Below are positions 55,943 through 64,000 of a stretch of 64,000 nucleotides of DNA, piece after piece. Each line of letters opens with the position of its first letter. Position 1 is the stretch's first letter. The stretch comes from Flavobacterium azooxidireducens. Its GTDB lineage: Bacteria > Bacteroidota > Bacteroidia > Flavobacteriales > Flavobacteriaceae. Location of the stretch: positions 62,001 to 126,000 of the forward strand of contig NZ_CP096205.1 in assembly GCF_023195775.1 (NCBI RefSeq). Reading direction: 5' to 3'. A model generated the notes under the pieces. The model saw only the letters and a program-made list of their open reading frames with translations. It was not told the origin of the DNA and did no database searches. Position numbers and translations under genes: made by a program.

Positions 55943-57733
55943 ATGTATAACCGTTACAGAGTAGCGGGTATAAACAAGTTGGGCGTAATCATAGAAAACC
56001 AGAACGTGATGACAAACAATATATTAACAAGATACGCTTGCGAAATTTCTAAAATTGAAAGTTCTAAAGATATTCCTGAATATTTTTGGGTAGGAAATAC
56101 TATTGACGGTAAAATTCCAATCTTATTGCCATTCAAAAATTCAAAAGGTTTTATTTATGACATTGGAGTTAATGTTGATAATCTAGTAAAAATTCATCAA
56201 GCGATGGAATTTTTGGCATTAAAAACTTTATTGAGTTTAAATAACAATTTGTTGAAAGTTGCTGTAATAGATATTGGATTTGGGGCAACATTTCAAAATC
56301 TAAAGAAGTTAAACAAAAACAATGTCCCAATTGAATTTATTACTGAACAAAATCAACTTGATAAATTCTTAATTCAAATAACAAATACAGCAAAAGAAAT
56401 TGAAAGTAATATAATTTCACAGCAAGTTTTAACACACATTTCCGAATTTAATGTTTATTCAAAAGTTCCTAAACCTTATAATTTAATTTTAATACCAAAT
56501 TTCCCAATTGGCATAAACAATCAACAAATTGAGAAAATAAAAGATTTGATATTGTTTGCGAATAAATGTGGATATATTTTTGTTTTAGGTTTTTTACATT
56601 CAGAAGTTAAAAAGTTAACAGAAAAATCTTATAATTCATTTGATTTTAGTGTTTTTCTACAAAATATGCAACGAATAAATATTGTTGTAGAAAATAAAAA
56701 TGCACTCTACAATATCAGCCCTAATATTATAGAATTAATCGCAAACAGAGGATATAATCATTTACAAATTTCTGAAAATACAATAACTGAAGCAATAAAT
56801 CTTACAAATTCCAAATATGCAAAAGATGAAAAAACTTTTGAAAACAAAGATTTTTTAAATATTCCTATTGGTTATGATGATAGTGGGAATAGGCATTTTT
56901 TCAATTTTGGTTCTACTTCTAAATCTTATCACGCTTTAATTTCGGGAGTAACAGGTTCGGGTAAATCAACACTTCTGAACAATATTTTAACCCAAATTGC
57001 AGAAAATTATTCATCTGATGAAATTCGTTTATTTTTGTTTGACTATAAACAAGCAGTAGAGTTTAACAAATTTAGAAATCATCCGAATGTAGAACTTTTA
57101 CATTTGGATAATAATAATTATGATGTTGCTATTGAAACTTTAAAGACATTTATTAATGAAATAGCGGTAAGAAGCGACTTATTTGTAAAGAGCAAAGTTG
57201 ATAATATAGAAGACTATACAAGTAAATACAAAATAAAATTAGATAGAAAAATTTTAATAATAGATGAAATTCAAAGAATTTTTAAAACTGACTATAGCAA
57301 GGTAAAAGAAGTAAAAGAACTTTTAGAACAAGTTGCTACTCAAGGTAGAAGTTATGGTTTACATCTTATTATTTGCTCACAAACATTTAGAAATATTGAT
57401 AAGATTTCTGACTTTAGAGGGCAGTTCAATGTTCGTATAGGCTTTAGACACGAGGAAACATTAGATGCAAATGCTTTGGGAATTGATAAAGATTTTATAA
57501 ATCTGCCATATTATCAAATTTATCATCGTTCACCTTTGGGCATTACTTATGTTCCAAATTTAGATGAAATTTCAAAAACAAGTATTGAACCGAGAATTAA
57601 AGCAACTATAGGCAAATTTAAAGTTAATAATAAATTTAAAATTAAAATTATTGAACCCAGTTCAGTGTCTGCAAATACTTCAAGTAGTTCTAATAATTCA
57701 GGAATGAAACCTCCAAAAAAAGACAGATTATAA
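55943..57733 (+). CDS. FtsK/SpoIIIE (EssC-like) ATPase
   Basis: 596 aa; 574 if the start is 56009. The second half is an FtsK/SpoIIIE motor domain: SGVTGSGKSTLLN Walker A (about 333-345), LFLFDYKQAVEFNKF, RKILIIDEIQRIF Walker B (about 434-446), and EQVATQGRSYGLHLIICSQ sensor region. The first half (about 60-290; VAVIDIGFGATFQNL, YNLILIPNFPIG) looks like a degenerate ATPase domain without Walker A, as in tandem-ATPase proteins of the EssC type. No membrane helix and no FtsK gamma domain. It heads a tight four-gene operon. DNA pumping or protein export are both possible. Confidence 0.8.
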   Translation: MYNRYRVAGINKLGVIIENQNVMTNNILTRYACEISKIESSKDIPEYFWVGNTIDGKIPILLPFKNSKGFIYDIGVNVDNLVKIHQAMEFLALKTLLSLNNNLLKVAVIDIGFGATFQNLKKLNKNNVPIEFITEQNQLDKFLIQITNTAKEIESNIISQQVLTHISEFNVYSKVPKPYNLILIPNFPIGINNQQIEKIKDLILFANKCGYIFVLGFLHSEVKKLTEKSYNSFDFSVFLQNMQRINIVVENKNALYNISPNIIELIANRGYNHLQISENTITEAINLTNSKYAKDEKTFENKDFLNIPIGYDDSGNRHFFNFGSTSKSYHALISGVTGSGKSTLLNNILTQIAENYSSDEIRLFLFDYKQAVEFNKFRNHPNVELLHLDNNNYDVAIETLKTFINEIAVRSDLFVKSKVDNIEDYTSKYKIKLDRKILIIDEIQRIFKTDYSKVKEVKELLEQVATQGRSYGLHLIICSQTFRNIDKISDFRGQFNVRIGFRHEETLDANALGIDKDFINLPYYQIYHRSPLGITYVPNLDEISKTSIEPRIKATIGKFKVNNKFKIKIIEPSSVSANTSSSSNNSGMKPPKKDRL

Positions 57734-57736
57734 TTT

Positions 57737-59032
57737 ATGGATAATTACGAAGACTTAATAAACGGATTAAACTCTCAAGACAGAGAAGTTAAAAACTCAA
57801 AGATAATAAACGAGTTCAAAGCATTTTTGAAACTCAATAATAGTGTTTACAATACTTTTGCAGGAGTAAAAGCTGAAATAGACAATATTTTGAACAATCC
57901 CATTTCTGTGGACGAAGCGGAGTATTACCACAAACTTTTCCCAAGTTTTTTTGTACATCTTAAAAACATAAAAGCCGATTTAAGTTTTTTTCCAGAATAT
58001 ACTTTTGTGCCAGAATATCAAAAGTTAATTGACAAGCATTATACATTTATAATGCGTGATATGACATTGGCAGAAACAGAAACTTCAAGAAATAAGATTT
58101 TACAGTTATTAGAGGAAAATAAACAACAATTACCCAATTATTTAAGAAATCTTGAAATTGAACGACAACAACTAGCCGAAATAGAAAGACAAAAAATTGA
58201 AAAGGAAAATAATAAAAGAAGAGAAGAGGAGGAAAAACAACAACGCCAACAACAAGAAGCGTTAAAACAAAGTTTGGCAGAAAAAGAAAGACAGCGTATT
58301 CAACAGGAAAATGAAAAAATAAGAGTTGAGAAAGAAAGGCAAAGAATTGAACAAGAAAACGAAAGAAGAAAGATTGAGGAAGAAAATAAGAAAAGAATTG
58401 AAGAGCAGCAAAGACAACAAGCAGAGCAGGAAAGGCAACGTATAGCAGAATTAGAGACAAAAAGAACTCAACAGGAAAAAGAACGACAAAAGATAGAAGA
58501 AGAAAAAAGAAAACATTTGGAATGGGAGCGAGATTATTTCAATAGTCCAAAATTTATTGATGATATATTTGAAAATTTAAGATTAAATTTTGGTGGTTTA
58601 GGTTTCGACCTGAGGGGCAAATCTGAATTAAATGAAATTCCACACACAGTATATTATGATTATCAAAATAGAATTGGAAATCACATAATATATAAATCAG
58701 AATTAGAAATTGCTGGAAATAAAATTCAAGTAAAAACAAATAGATTTATCTTTCGCGTATATTTTGAGAAACTTAACTATTTTAGGAAATCCATTTTAGG
58801 TGAAAAACCAAATCTTATCAAAGACTATGAAATTACCGATAGTTACTTACCATTCAAATTTAACAAATATGACCTCTACGATTTAAAATATTGTAAAAAT
58901 GAGGGGAAAATTATTTTTATTTTGAAAAATGGAAACAAATATGAATTACTTGATGAAAGCATAAAACACGGTGCAGCTCCTCCTGTAGAAGCGAATTACG
59001 CTCCATTATTTAGAAAATTTAGAGGTTCTTAA
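57737..59032 (+). CDS. Long charged coiled-coil protein, FtsK-operon gene 2
   Basis: 431 aa, starting 3 bp after the ATPase stop. N-terminal helical domain (1-125), then about 145 residues almost entirely Glu/Lys/Arg/Gln (from QLAEIERQKIEKEN to RKHLEWERDYF), a long coiled coil or single alpha-helix, then a C-terminal folded domain (about 285-431, beta-rich, with RGKSELNEIPHTVYYDY). No membrane segment or catalytic motif seen. It may act as a strut or scaffold for the ATPase. It is unrecognised otherwise. Confidence 0.7.
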   Translation: MDNYEDLINGLNSQDREVKNSKIINEFKAFLKLNNSVYNTFAGVKAEIDNILNNPISVDEAEYYHKLFPSFFVHLKNIKADLSFFPEYTFVPEYQKLIDKHYTFIMRDMTLAETETSRNKILQLLEENKQQLPNYLRNLEIERQQLAEIERQKIEKENNKRREEEEKQQRQQQEALKQSLAEKERQRIQQENEKIRVEKERQRIEQENERRKIEEENKKRIEEQQRQQAEQERQRIAELETKRTQQEKERQKIEEEKRKHLEWERDYFNSPKFIDDIFENLRLNFGGLGFDLRGKSELNEIPHTVYYDYQNRIGNHIIYKSELEIAGNKIQVKTNRFIFRVYFEKLNYFRKSILGEKPNLIKDYEITDSYLPFKFNKYDLYDLKYCKNEGKIIFILKNGNKYELLDESIKHGAAPPVEANYAPLFRKFRGS

Positions 59033-59048
59033 TTAAACATAAATCAGT

Positions 59049-59597
59049 ATGAGCATATTAATTCCCAAAAAAAGTAAAAGATATTTAGAGGGTTTAAGAA
59101 AAGGACAGCGAGCCTACCAAAGAAAAGATATACGAGACCATATGTCTTTTTGGGATGCTATTAAAAGAGCCCTTTGGTCTGAGAGTGAGATAGATGCTTT
59201 TGCCAAAGGTTTTTACGAAGGCTACGATGAAGAACTCAAAAGAACGGAGTTCCCTCAAAAAGTAGAAATAATAAATCCACAAGAAAGTGTACCACAAAAT
59301 AATAACACATCTATGAATCCAAGTGAATTTAAACATCAAATCAAAGTTTTGGAAGAAAACATTGACAGCTTAAAAAACTTCATCAATCAGCTTGAAGAAG
59401 ATAGTCACGATTATCGTAACAGAATAAACAACTTTGCTGAGCAAGGAATGATTGGAGAATTTTATGAAGAATATTTAGAGAACGGTTTAGAACCAACAAG
59501 AAGAATGATAGATGAAGTAATTGATAATATCAGAAATAGAGATATTAAATTACTAAAAGTTCAAATTGATGCCATCAATAAAACACTTGGAAAATAA
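59049..59597 (+). CDS. Small helical protein, FtsK-operon gene 3
   Basis: 182 aa. A basic N-terminal helix region (KRYLEGLRKGQRAYQRKD) is followed by WDAIKRALWSESEIDAFAKGFYEGYDEEL, a Gln/Asn linker, and a C-terminal helical hairpin of about 95 residues (from MNPSEFKHQIKVLEENI). The size and helix-turn-helix layout of that last part resemble WXG100-like proteins, but no WxG is present, so this is only a shape comparison. It follows gene 2 by 16 bp. Confidence 0.6.
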   Translation: MSILIPKKSKRYLEGLRKGQRAYQRKDIRDHMSFWDAIKRALWSESEIDAFAKGFYEGYDEELKRTEFPQKVEIINPQESVPQNNNTSMNPSEFKHQIKVLEENIDSLKNFINQLEEDSHDYRNRINNFAEQGMIGEFYEEYLENGLEPTRRMIDEVIDNIRNRDIKLLKVQIDAINKTLGK

Positions 59598-59916
59598 ACT
59601 ATTACAAATCTTAAACGAATATATTATGCTTCCACTAGAACAACAAAGAGAGCTTTTAGTCAACATAAAAGACTATTTAGAAGAGTTTAATGAATATTTG
59701 AACCAAAGAGCCAATAAATATACTGAAGATATAATTGAGGCTTCCAAAGAAAAATGCTTAATTCAAGACTCATTAGACCAATTTAAGAGAAAAAGTATCG
59801 ACCCATTTTTGAGTGATATTGAAAATCTTAACAAAAAAATAGCCGAAACAGACATCGTCCTTATTGACGAACAAATAAAGAAAATTGACGAATTAATAGA
59901 TATAATGAACTCATAA
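59569..59916 (+). CDS. Small coiled-coil protein, FtsK-operon gene 4
   Basis: 115 aa from the ATG at 59569, overlapping gene 3 by 29 bp in another frame, which indicates translational coupling. All-helical, acidic, with heptad-like leucines (LENKLLQILNEY, LLVNIKDYLEEFNEYL, IENLNKKIAETDIVL). No motif recognised. The group II intron begins 21 bp after its stop. An alternative later start at 59626 is possible. Confidence 0.55.
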   Translation: MPSIKHLENKLLQILNEYIMLPLEQQRELLVNIKDYLEEFNEYLNQRANKYTEDIIEASKEKCLIQDSLDQFKRKSIDPFLSDIENLNKKIAETDIVLIDEQIKKIDELIDIMNS

Positions 59917-59937
59917 TCAAGTAAATGACTACGGCCA

Positions 59938-61746
59938 ATCGAGTAGACTGCCCCACTAGAAACTAGCAGGGAGAGCCTCTCACACCACCGAGCATACGGG
60001 TCACGTACTCGGCGGTTCGCAAAGAGATGGGTTGAGTTGAATGTAGACTTCCGTTAAGGATTCGTATCCCTTTTGTTTCAAGCGTTTCAAAGTAATAGTT
60101 GTTCCTAAAATCGGACTTTGAGCAATCGCCCAACCACCTTTTCGAGTTCTGCTCCACATGTAGGCATGGTCTTGGTCAACCCCCAATCGAATCAGGTTTT
60201 TCCTTTTCCTTTCGGGTTTCTTCCAATCGTGCCAGATGCAATACCGCAGTCGGTTGCGTAGCCAACCGTCAATGTCTCGTACTTTTCCCATGATATTGGT
60301 TCCTCGAAAATAGTTTAACCATCCTCGTTGGATTTCCTTTATCTTGGTGATACGTTCTTCTAGTTTGGCTGGGGTAGTTTTGCGGGTGATGCTTTTGAGT
60401 CGTATCTTTAGGTTTATCCATGCCTTTTCGGCTACTACGAGTTGGTATTGATTCTTACTTCCTTTATTGTAAACGGGCACAAACCCAAAGCCAAGTAACG
60501 TAAAGTGAGAGGGTTTTCTAATGCCACTCTTTTCTTTGTTAATGGTTAGTTTGAGCTTGTTCTTGAGGAACTTTTCAATCACTACTCTGGTAGCTTTCGC
60601 TTGATTGTGGCTCTTGCAGTAGATACTAAAATCATCAGCGTATCGAACGAATTTATGTCCTCGTCGGGTCATTTCTTTATCCAATTGATGGAGTAAAATG
60701 TTCGACAGTAGCGGACTTAAAGGAGAGCCTTGTGGTACACCTTTTCTACGTTTTCGTAGCTTTCCATTGATTTTAATCGGTGCTCGAAGCCATTTGCGAA
60801 TGAGTTGCATCATGGTTTTGCATTTCACTTTTTGAAATACCAAATTCAATACTAAACAATGGTCAACTTCATCAAAGAAGTTTTTCAGGTCAATATCCAC
60901 AATGTGGTTCAATCCTGAATGAATGTAGTCCCGTGCTTGTCCAACGGCTTGTCGGGCATTTTTGTTGGGTCTAAATCCAAAACTGTTAGGTTTGAATTCG
61001 GGTTCAAATAAAGGTGCGATGCTTTGTGATACCGCTTGTTGCAGTACTCGTTCGCTTGTTGTGGGAACGCCCAGTAAACGGGTTTTTCCGTTTCCCTTTG
61101 GAATTTCGATTCCTAGAATGGGTTGAATTTGATAGCTTCCTTGTTTGATTTCCGTTATTAGCTGGTCTTTCTTTTCTGCGAATACCTTGCGGAGTTCTTT
61201 TGTGGAAATACCATCAACACCTGCACTACCTTTGTTGGCAATGACGTGTTCCAACGCTTTTTGGAGATTGTAAGGATGTACTACTTTTTCAATCATTTTA
61301 GTTTAATCTGTCCCGAATAATTCGGGATTAACCTGTTTTCGTTGAATAAGGCTACTATGTGTTCCTTTAATCATTGAAAACCTCTCTACGTTCAGTCCTT
61401 CCTTGTTTGTGAGTCCTATGCGGTGTCTATTCGCACCTCGTTGCTTTCAAGTACTATGACCTCTGCTGACTTCTCTTTGTGACTAACTCGTAATCTAAGA
61501 GACCTCCCCTGGTAACCGCTTTTTCCTTCCTCCAATGCCTGCGTCATCTACAAATTAAAGTTTTGGTAACCTTTGGACGTTGCGTTGCTGTGGACGCTTA
61601 TCCGCTTTAACTTGCCTCTTATGACGTTTCTGTTTGTCAGTACCGGATTTTGTAGTCCTGCTTCCTTCAGTGCATACCTCACGATAAACCACCTTGCAGC
61701 TTACTATACCTTCGAAACGTTACTCTCGCGGTTAAGGGACTCACAC
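59938..61746 (-). mobile_element. Group II intron with reverse transcriptase ORF
   Basis: On the minus strand the 5' end reads GTGTGAGTCCC (61746 leftward), matching the GUGYG start. The 3' part has a domain-V hairpin (about 59980-60018, GAACCGCCGAG...CTCGGTGG), a domain-VI hairpin with a likely branch A, and ends CTACTCGAT at 59938, matching the AY end. Length about 1.8 kb. The 5' exon side is a long hairpin (ACACCCCGA / TCGGGGTGT) followed by TATTTTT, like the terminator-type targets of some intron classes. Ends are inferred to within a few bases. Confidence 0.8.
60001..61296 (-). CDS. ltrA: Group II intron reverse transcriptase/maturase
   Basis: 431 aa. RT domains: NKGSAGVDGIS (RT1), IPKGNGKTRLLGVPT (RT2), NSFGFRPNKNARQAV and DIDLKNFFDEVDH (RT3), GVPQGSPLSPLLSNILL (RT4), FVRYADDFSIYC (RT5, the YADD active site), then thumb/maturase (GIIM) region with RGWLNYFRGTN. 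There is no HNH endonuclease domain. The last residues (CEPPST) are encoded inside the domain-V helix of the intron RNA. No frameshift; it looks functional. Confidence 0.95.
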   Translation of the reverse strand: MIEKVVHPYNLQKALEHVIANKGSAGVDGISTKELRKVFAEKKDQLITEIKQGSYQIQPILGIEIPKGNGKTRLLGVPTTSERVLQQAVSQSIAPLFEPEFKPNSFGFRPNKNARQAVGQARDYIHSGLNHIVDIDLKNFFDEVDHCLVLNLVFQKVKCKTMMQLIRKWLRAPIKINGKLRKRRKGVPQGSPLSPLLSNILLHQLDKEMTRRGHKFVRYADDFSIYCKSHNQAKATRVVIEKFLKNKLKLTINKEKSGIRKPSHFTLLGFGFVPVYNKGSKNQYQLVVAEKAWINLKIRLKSITRKTTPAKLEERITKIKEIQRGWLNYFRGTNIMGKVRDIDGWLRNRLRYCIWHDWKKPERKRKNLIRLGVDQDHAYMWSRTRKGGWAIAQSPILGTTITLKRLKQKGYESLTEVYIQLNPSLCEPPST

Positions 61747-61757
61747 CCTCTGGAAAA

Positions 61758-61978
61758 ATAACACCCCGAGAATTAGTTTTTGTAATCCAAATTTGTATTT
61801 TTGAACTATTTGAAAAGCTTTCGGGGTGTGTCCTGCGGATGCAGGGCACACACATCGGCTATAGTTCACTGCTACGTAGTTTTACTTTCGGAAAAACTAC
61901 GCATCCGTGAATGGTTGGTGATTATTTATTAACTTTATTACTTAACCAACGCAGCGAGCTATAGCCGAGGAACGTTAT
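61758..61978 (+). other. attC-like complex palindrome upstream of the last two genes
   Basis: Nested perfect inverted repeats: ACACCCCGA (61761-61769) / TCGGGGTGT (61821-61829); CGGCTATAG (61856-61864) / CTATAGCCG (61959-61967), which encloses CGTAGTTTT (61875-61883) / AAAACTACG (61893-61901) and GTTGGT / ACCAAC. The end bases GTTAT (61974-61978) pair with ATAAC (61758-61762). The boundary GTTATGCC starts the next gene unit. Some of these may be an unrelated terminator-like hairpin. Confidence 0.5.
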
Positions 61979-61996
61979 GCCTAATTATAAAAGACA

Positions 61997-63253
61997 ATGA
62001 TGAATAGAAAATTACTGACAATAATATCGATTGGATTAATACTATTTCTGTTAGTCTCATTTAGTACAAAATTGACAACAAAATTCAATTTCAATATTGA
62101 TGAATGTACAAAGAAAAACGAAGTAGAAGAATTTAAAAAAGCTTATTTCCCATTTGAATTTAAAAATTACTCTACAGTAAGTTTATTAAAGCATTTCAAA
62201 CAAGGTATTGAAGTTGATAGCATATTATTCGAAGCAAAAGAATATGAAGGAGAAATAGCATACAAAATTTTCAAGTACAAATTAAATGACTCATATATAT
62301 CCTTCTTAGTTAAAGATGAAAGTGAATATTTCTATTTAATAAAAGCAGAGATAAAGCAAGATTTATTTAAACCAAAAAATGGTTGTGAAATTGGAATTAA
62401 AACAAAGCCTTTTCATAAATTAGTTAAATCTGAATTGACAAACTGTAATCCATTCTACTTGTCAGAAGGTGATTTAGAAACGCTTTATCAATTTAATTTT
62501 ATTAAAGGGAGATTACAATCTATAAACATAAACATTTCCCCTGATTACGATAAATTTGAAAACAACATTGAAGGTAAAATTAATCATAACAAAACTGATG
62601 ACAATATACTTTCCCAGTATGTCCGATTTACAAAAGAACTTTACATTAAAGCCCAAAACATAAGTGGTCTAAGTGATAAGGAAATTGATAGTATTATGTA
62701 TGAACAAAATGGATTATCAATTACTGTATTTGGAGAAGATATTAACCATTCACCAGATTCAGTTCTAAAATTTTTTACTATTACAGAAGAAGGTTGCGGA
62801 GCATATTGCAATGACGACCAGACGACTTGGATTCATTACAAAACAAATAAAGACAGAATTGTAGTAAGAAGAGTTGGTATCTGACATCCTAAAAACATCT
62901 TTAAGATTGAAAATGGAAAATATTTAATAATCGGTGTATCATCCGGAAGACCTGCGTCAGTATTAACAGTGTATTGTAACGGTGCTTATTTAATAGACTT
63001 AAATGACCAATCAATTAAAATTCAAGACGTATTTTCATTCTGCCAAGAGAATGGTGTGTTTCTTGACAATGAACAAGAACCGTATATTAAATACAATGAA
63101 ATGGAGAAAAAACTGTATTACTTGTTCGGAAATAATTATGCGTACAGTCAAGGAATTAATGTTGATACTATCCGACAAGGAACTTTCAACTATACAAATG
63201 GAAAGTTTCAACACGAAAAAGAATTTATAACTGTAAACAACTATGACGAATAA
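61997..63253 (+). pseudogene. Unknown exported protein gene interrupted by an in-frame TGA
   Basis: The reading frame from ATG 61997 runs 295 codons to TGA 62882-62884 and continues in the same frame for 122 further codons to TAA 63251-63253. The tail has no ATG near its start and good amino-acid composition (HPKNIFKIENGKYLIIG, RPASVLTVYCNGAYLIDL). One base change (TGG to TGA) would explain this. The N-terminus has a signal or anchor helix (LLTIISIGLILFLLVSF). No family recognised. It sits inside a cassette-like unit. Real recoding of TGA cannot be excluded but there is no sign of it. Confidence 0.65.
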
Positions 63254-63259
63254 AATAAC

Positions 63260-63386
63260 TAGGCATAACATCACCTACCCAAAAGTGGCGGTTCAGTGGT
63301 TAAATCAAGCTTTGTGCTTCTATCAAAGTTTCTGCTTGGCTAGACAATGAAGTGCTTCGAAATCGCCACCTTTGGTTTGACAAACG
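63260..63386 (+). other. attC-like site closing the gene cassette
   Basis: Starts TAGGCATAAC (63260-63269), the exact reverse complement of the cassette's first bases GTTATGCCTA (61974-61983). Next, CCAAAAGTGGCGGTT (63279-63293) pairs with AAATCGCCACCTTTGG (63360-63375) over 15 positions with one mismatch and one wobble. An inner CAAGC / GCTTG (63306-63310 / 63334-63338) adds a second stem. It ends AACGTT (63383-63388). Length about 127 nt, in the range of long attC sites. Confidence 0.6.
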
Positions 63387-63424
63387 TTTATCTGTAATAT
63401 AAAGAACACTTTAAACAATTAGAT

Positions 63425-63952
63425 ATGTGGAAAATTAAAATACTGATACTACTCATATTATTTCTAAAAGTAAATTTTGCATTTTCGCAATATAGCTACA
63501 GTTATTCTTTTGCTTTTAAGCTATACAATAATGATGAAATTGTAGATGTAAGTAAATTTTGTAATGAATTTACATTTGCAAATGTATATGGACACAAGTT
63601 CAAGTTGTGTAAAAATAATAGCGAATTTGGATTATCTTATGACCCTGTAAACGCTATATATTATGCTCATATAAGTTCAATTGGTTCAAGATTTTCAATT
63701 GCTCTATATTATAAAGATGAAATTATGACTCTTTTCTTCCCTTTTGACGAATCACATCCTTCATATTATTTCGACAGGTTGGATTTTAAAACCGGTGATT
63801 TCCTATTTGATCTGAATGATGAAAATCTTAGTAACATAAAAATAGCAAAGGATACAAAAGAATTTTTAAAGGTAGAAAGCATAGATTATATCAAATTAAG
63901 TAAACTTTTTATCGAAAGTAACTACGTGGGACAAGACAAAATATATAAGTGA
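63425..63952 (+). CDS. Unknown secreted protein, second cassette gene
   Basis: 175 aa with a clear signal peptide (LILLILFLKVNFAFSQ, cleavage likely after FSQ) and a mature part of about 153 residues, beta-rich with many Tyr/Phe. No motif recognised. It starts 39 bp after the attC-like boundary at 63386, as expected for a cassette gene. The following 48 bases to the window end include agtaaacgcc, which may begin the next attC-like site, but only 5 bases (GTTTA/TAAAC) match the cassette start. Confidence 0.6.
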   Translation: MWKIKILILLILFLKVNFAFSQYSYSYSFAFKLYNNDEIVDVSKFCNEFTFANVYGHKFKLCKNNSEFGLSYDPVNAIYYAHISSIGSRFSIALYYKDEIMTLFFPFDESHPSYYFDRLDFKTGDFLFDLNDENLSNIKIAKDTKEFLKVESIDYIKLSKLFIESNYVGQDKIYK

Positions 63953-64000
63953 CAAGTAAAAGTACTACAGCTAACAGCTAGTAAACGCCATTGCTGTTTT

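Noticed and set aside
55922..55953. CGGTTATAC/GTATAACCG inverted repeat considered as another cassette boundary
   Set aside because: No matching reverse-complement core is visible at the end of the FtsK operon, and the arms are only 14 bases apart, so cassette structure is not supported.
60099..60293. Plus-strand ORF opposite the intron reverse transcriptase
   Set aside because: Antisense shadow of a well-supported RT coding region.
61573..61761. 62-aa plus-strand ORF
   Set aside because: It lies antisense to the structured 5' part of the group II intron RNA and has no protein-like features.
1..64000. tRNA, rRNA and CRISPR arrays
   Set aside because: I looked for them on both strands and saw no convincing cloverleaf, rRNA segment or short direct-repeat array; a covariance search would be needed to be certain.

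Overview
The window looks like a chromosomal segment of a Flavobacterium-like member of the Bacteroidetes. It is AT-rich, Shine-Dalgarno sequences are weak or absent, and promoters where visible follow the TTTG-N19-TAnnTTTG pattern. It encodes a giant adhesin with a gliding-motility/type IX secretion C-terminal domain next to PorP/SprF and OmpA-family partners.

Layout. 1-11.4 kb (minus strand): an exopolysaccharide/capsule operon. It holds a Wza-like exporter, a Wzc-like autokinase, four nucleotide-sugar epimerases or dehydratases, two UDP-sugar dehydrogenases, a flippase and a cut-off SpsF-like cytidylyltransferase. Together they make UDP-GalNAc-type and uronic-acid sugars and export the polymer. 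11.4-17.2 kb: housekeeping genes recR, typA/bipA, a GreA/Rnk-like factor and dnaX. dnaX is split at a run of ten A and is readable as full-length tau only through a -1 shift. 17.37-18.57 kb: an IS110-family element that sits exactly inside one arm of a long palindrome. 18.7-22.2 kb: a polyphosphate operon (SixA-like phosphatase, Ppk1, Ppx). 22.8-37.2 kb (plus strand): a surface-adhesin operon (185-aa secreted protein, 3609-aa Ig-like repeat adhesin, SprF-like porin, OmpA/PD40 protein). 37.2-47.7 kb: conserved genes (ABC-F ATPase, MFS transporter, DUF2007, half-length DEAD-box protein, NtrC-like regulator without a DNA-binding domain, K+/H+ antiporter, NatAB-like ABC exporter).

47.7-64 kb is accessory. 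It starts with very AT-rich unknown genes and an FRG-domain gene, separated by small recurrent hairpins, followed by cyanophycin synthetase. Next comes a compact four-gene operon with an EssC/FtsK-type ATPase and coiled-coil partners, which matches no system I know. A group II intron follows. The window ends in what looks like an integron-style gene-cassette array: a cassette whose first ten bases are the exact reverse complement of the start of its own attC-like palindrome. No integrase is in view.

The observations I would follow up first are the dnaX slippery site, the IS110 insertion with candidate bridge-RNA guides, the cassette/attC-like array, and the FtsK/coiled-coil operon. All calls come from reading the sequence; no database search or RNA folding was run.
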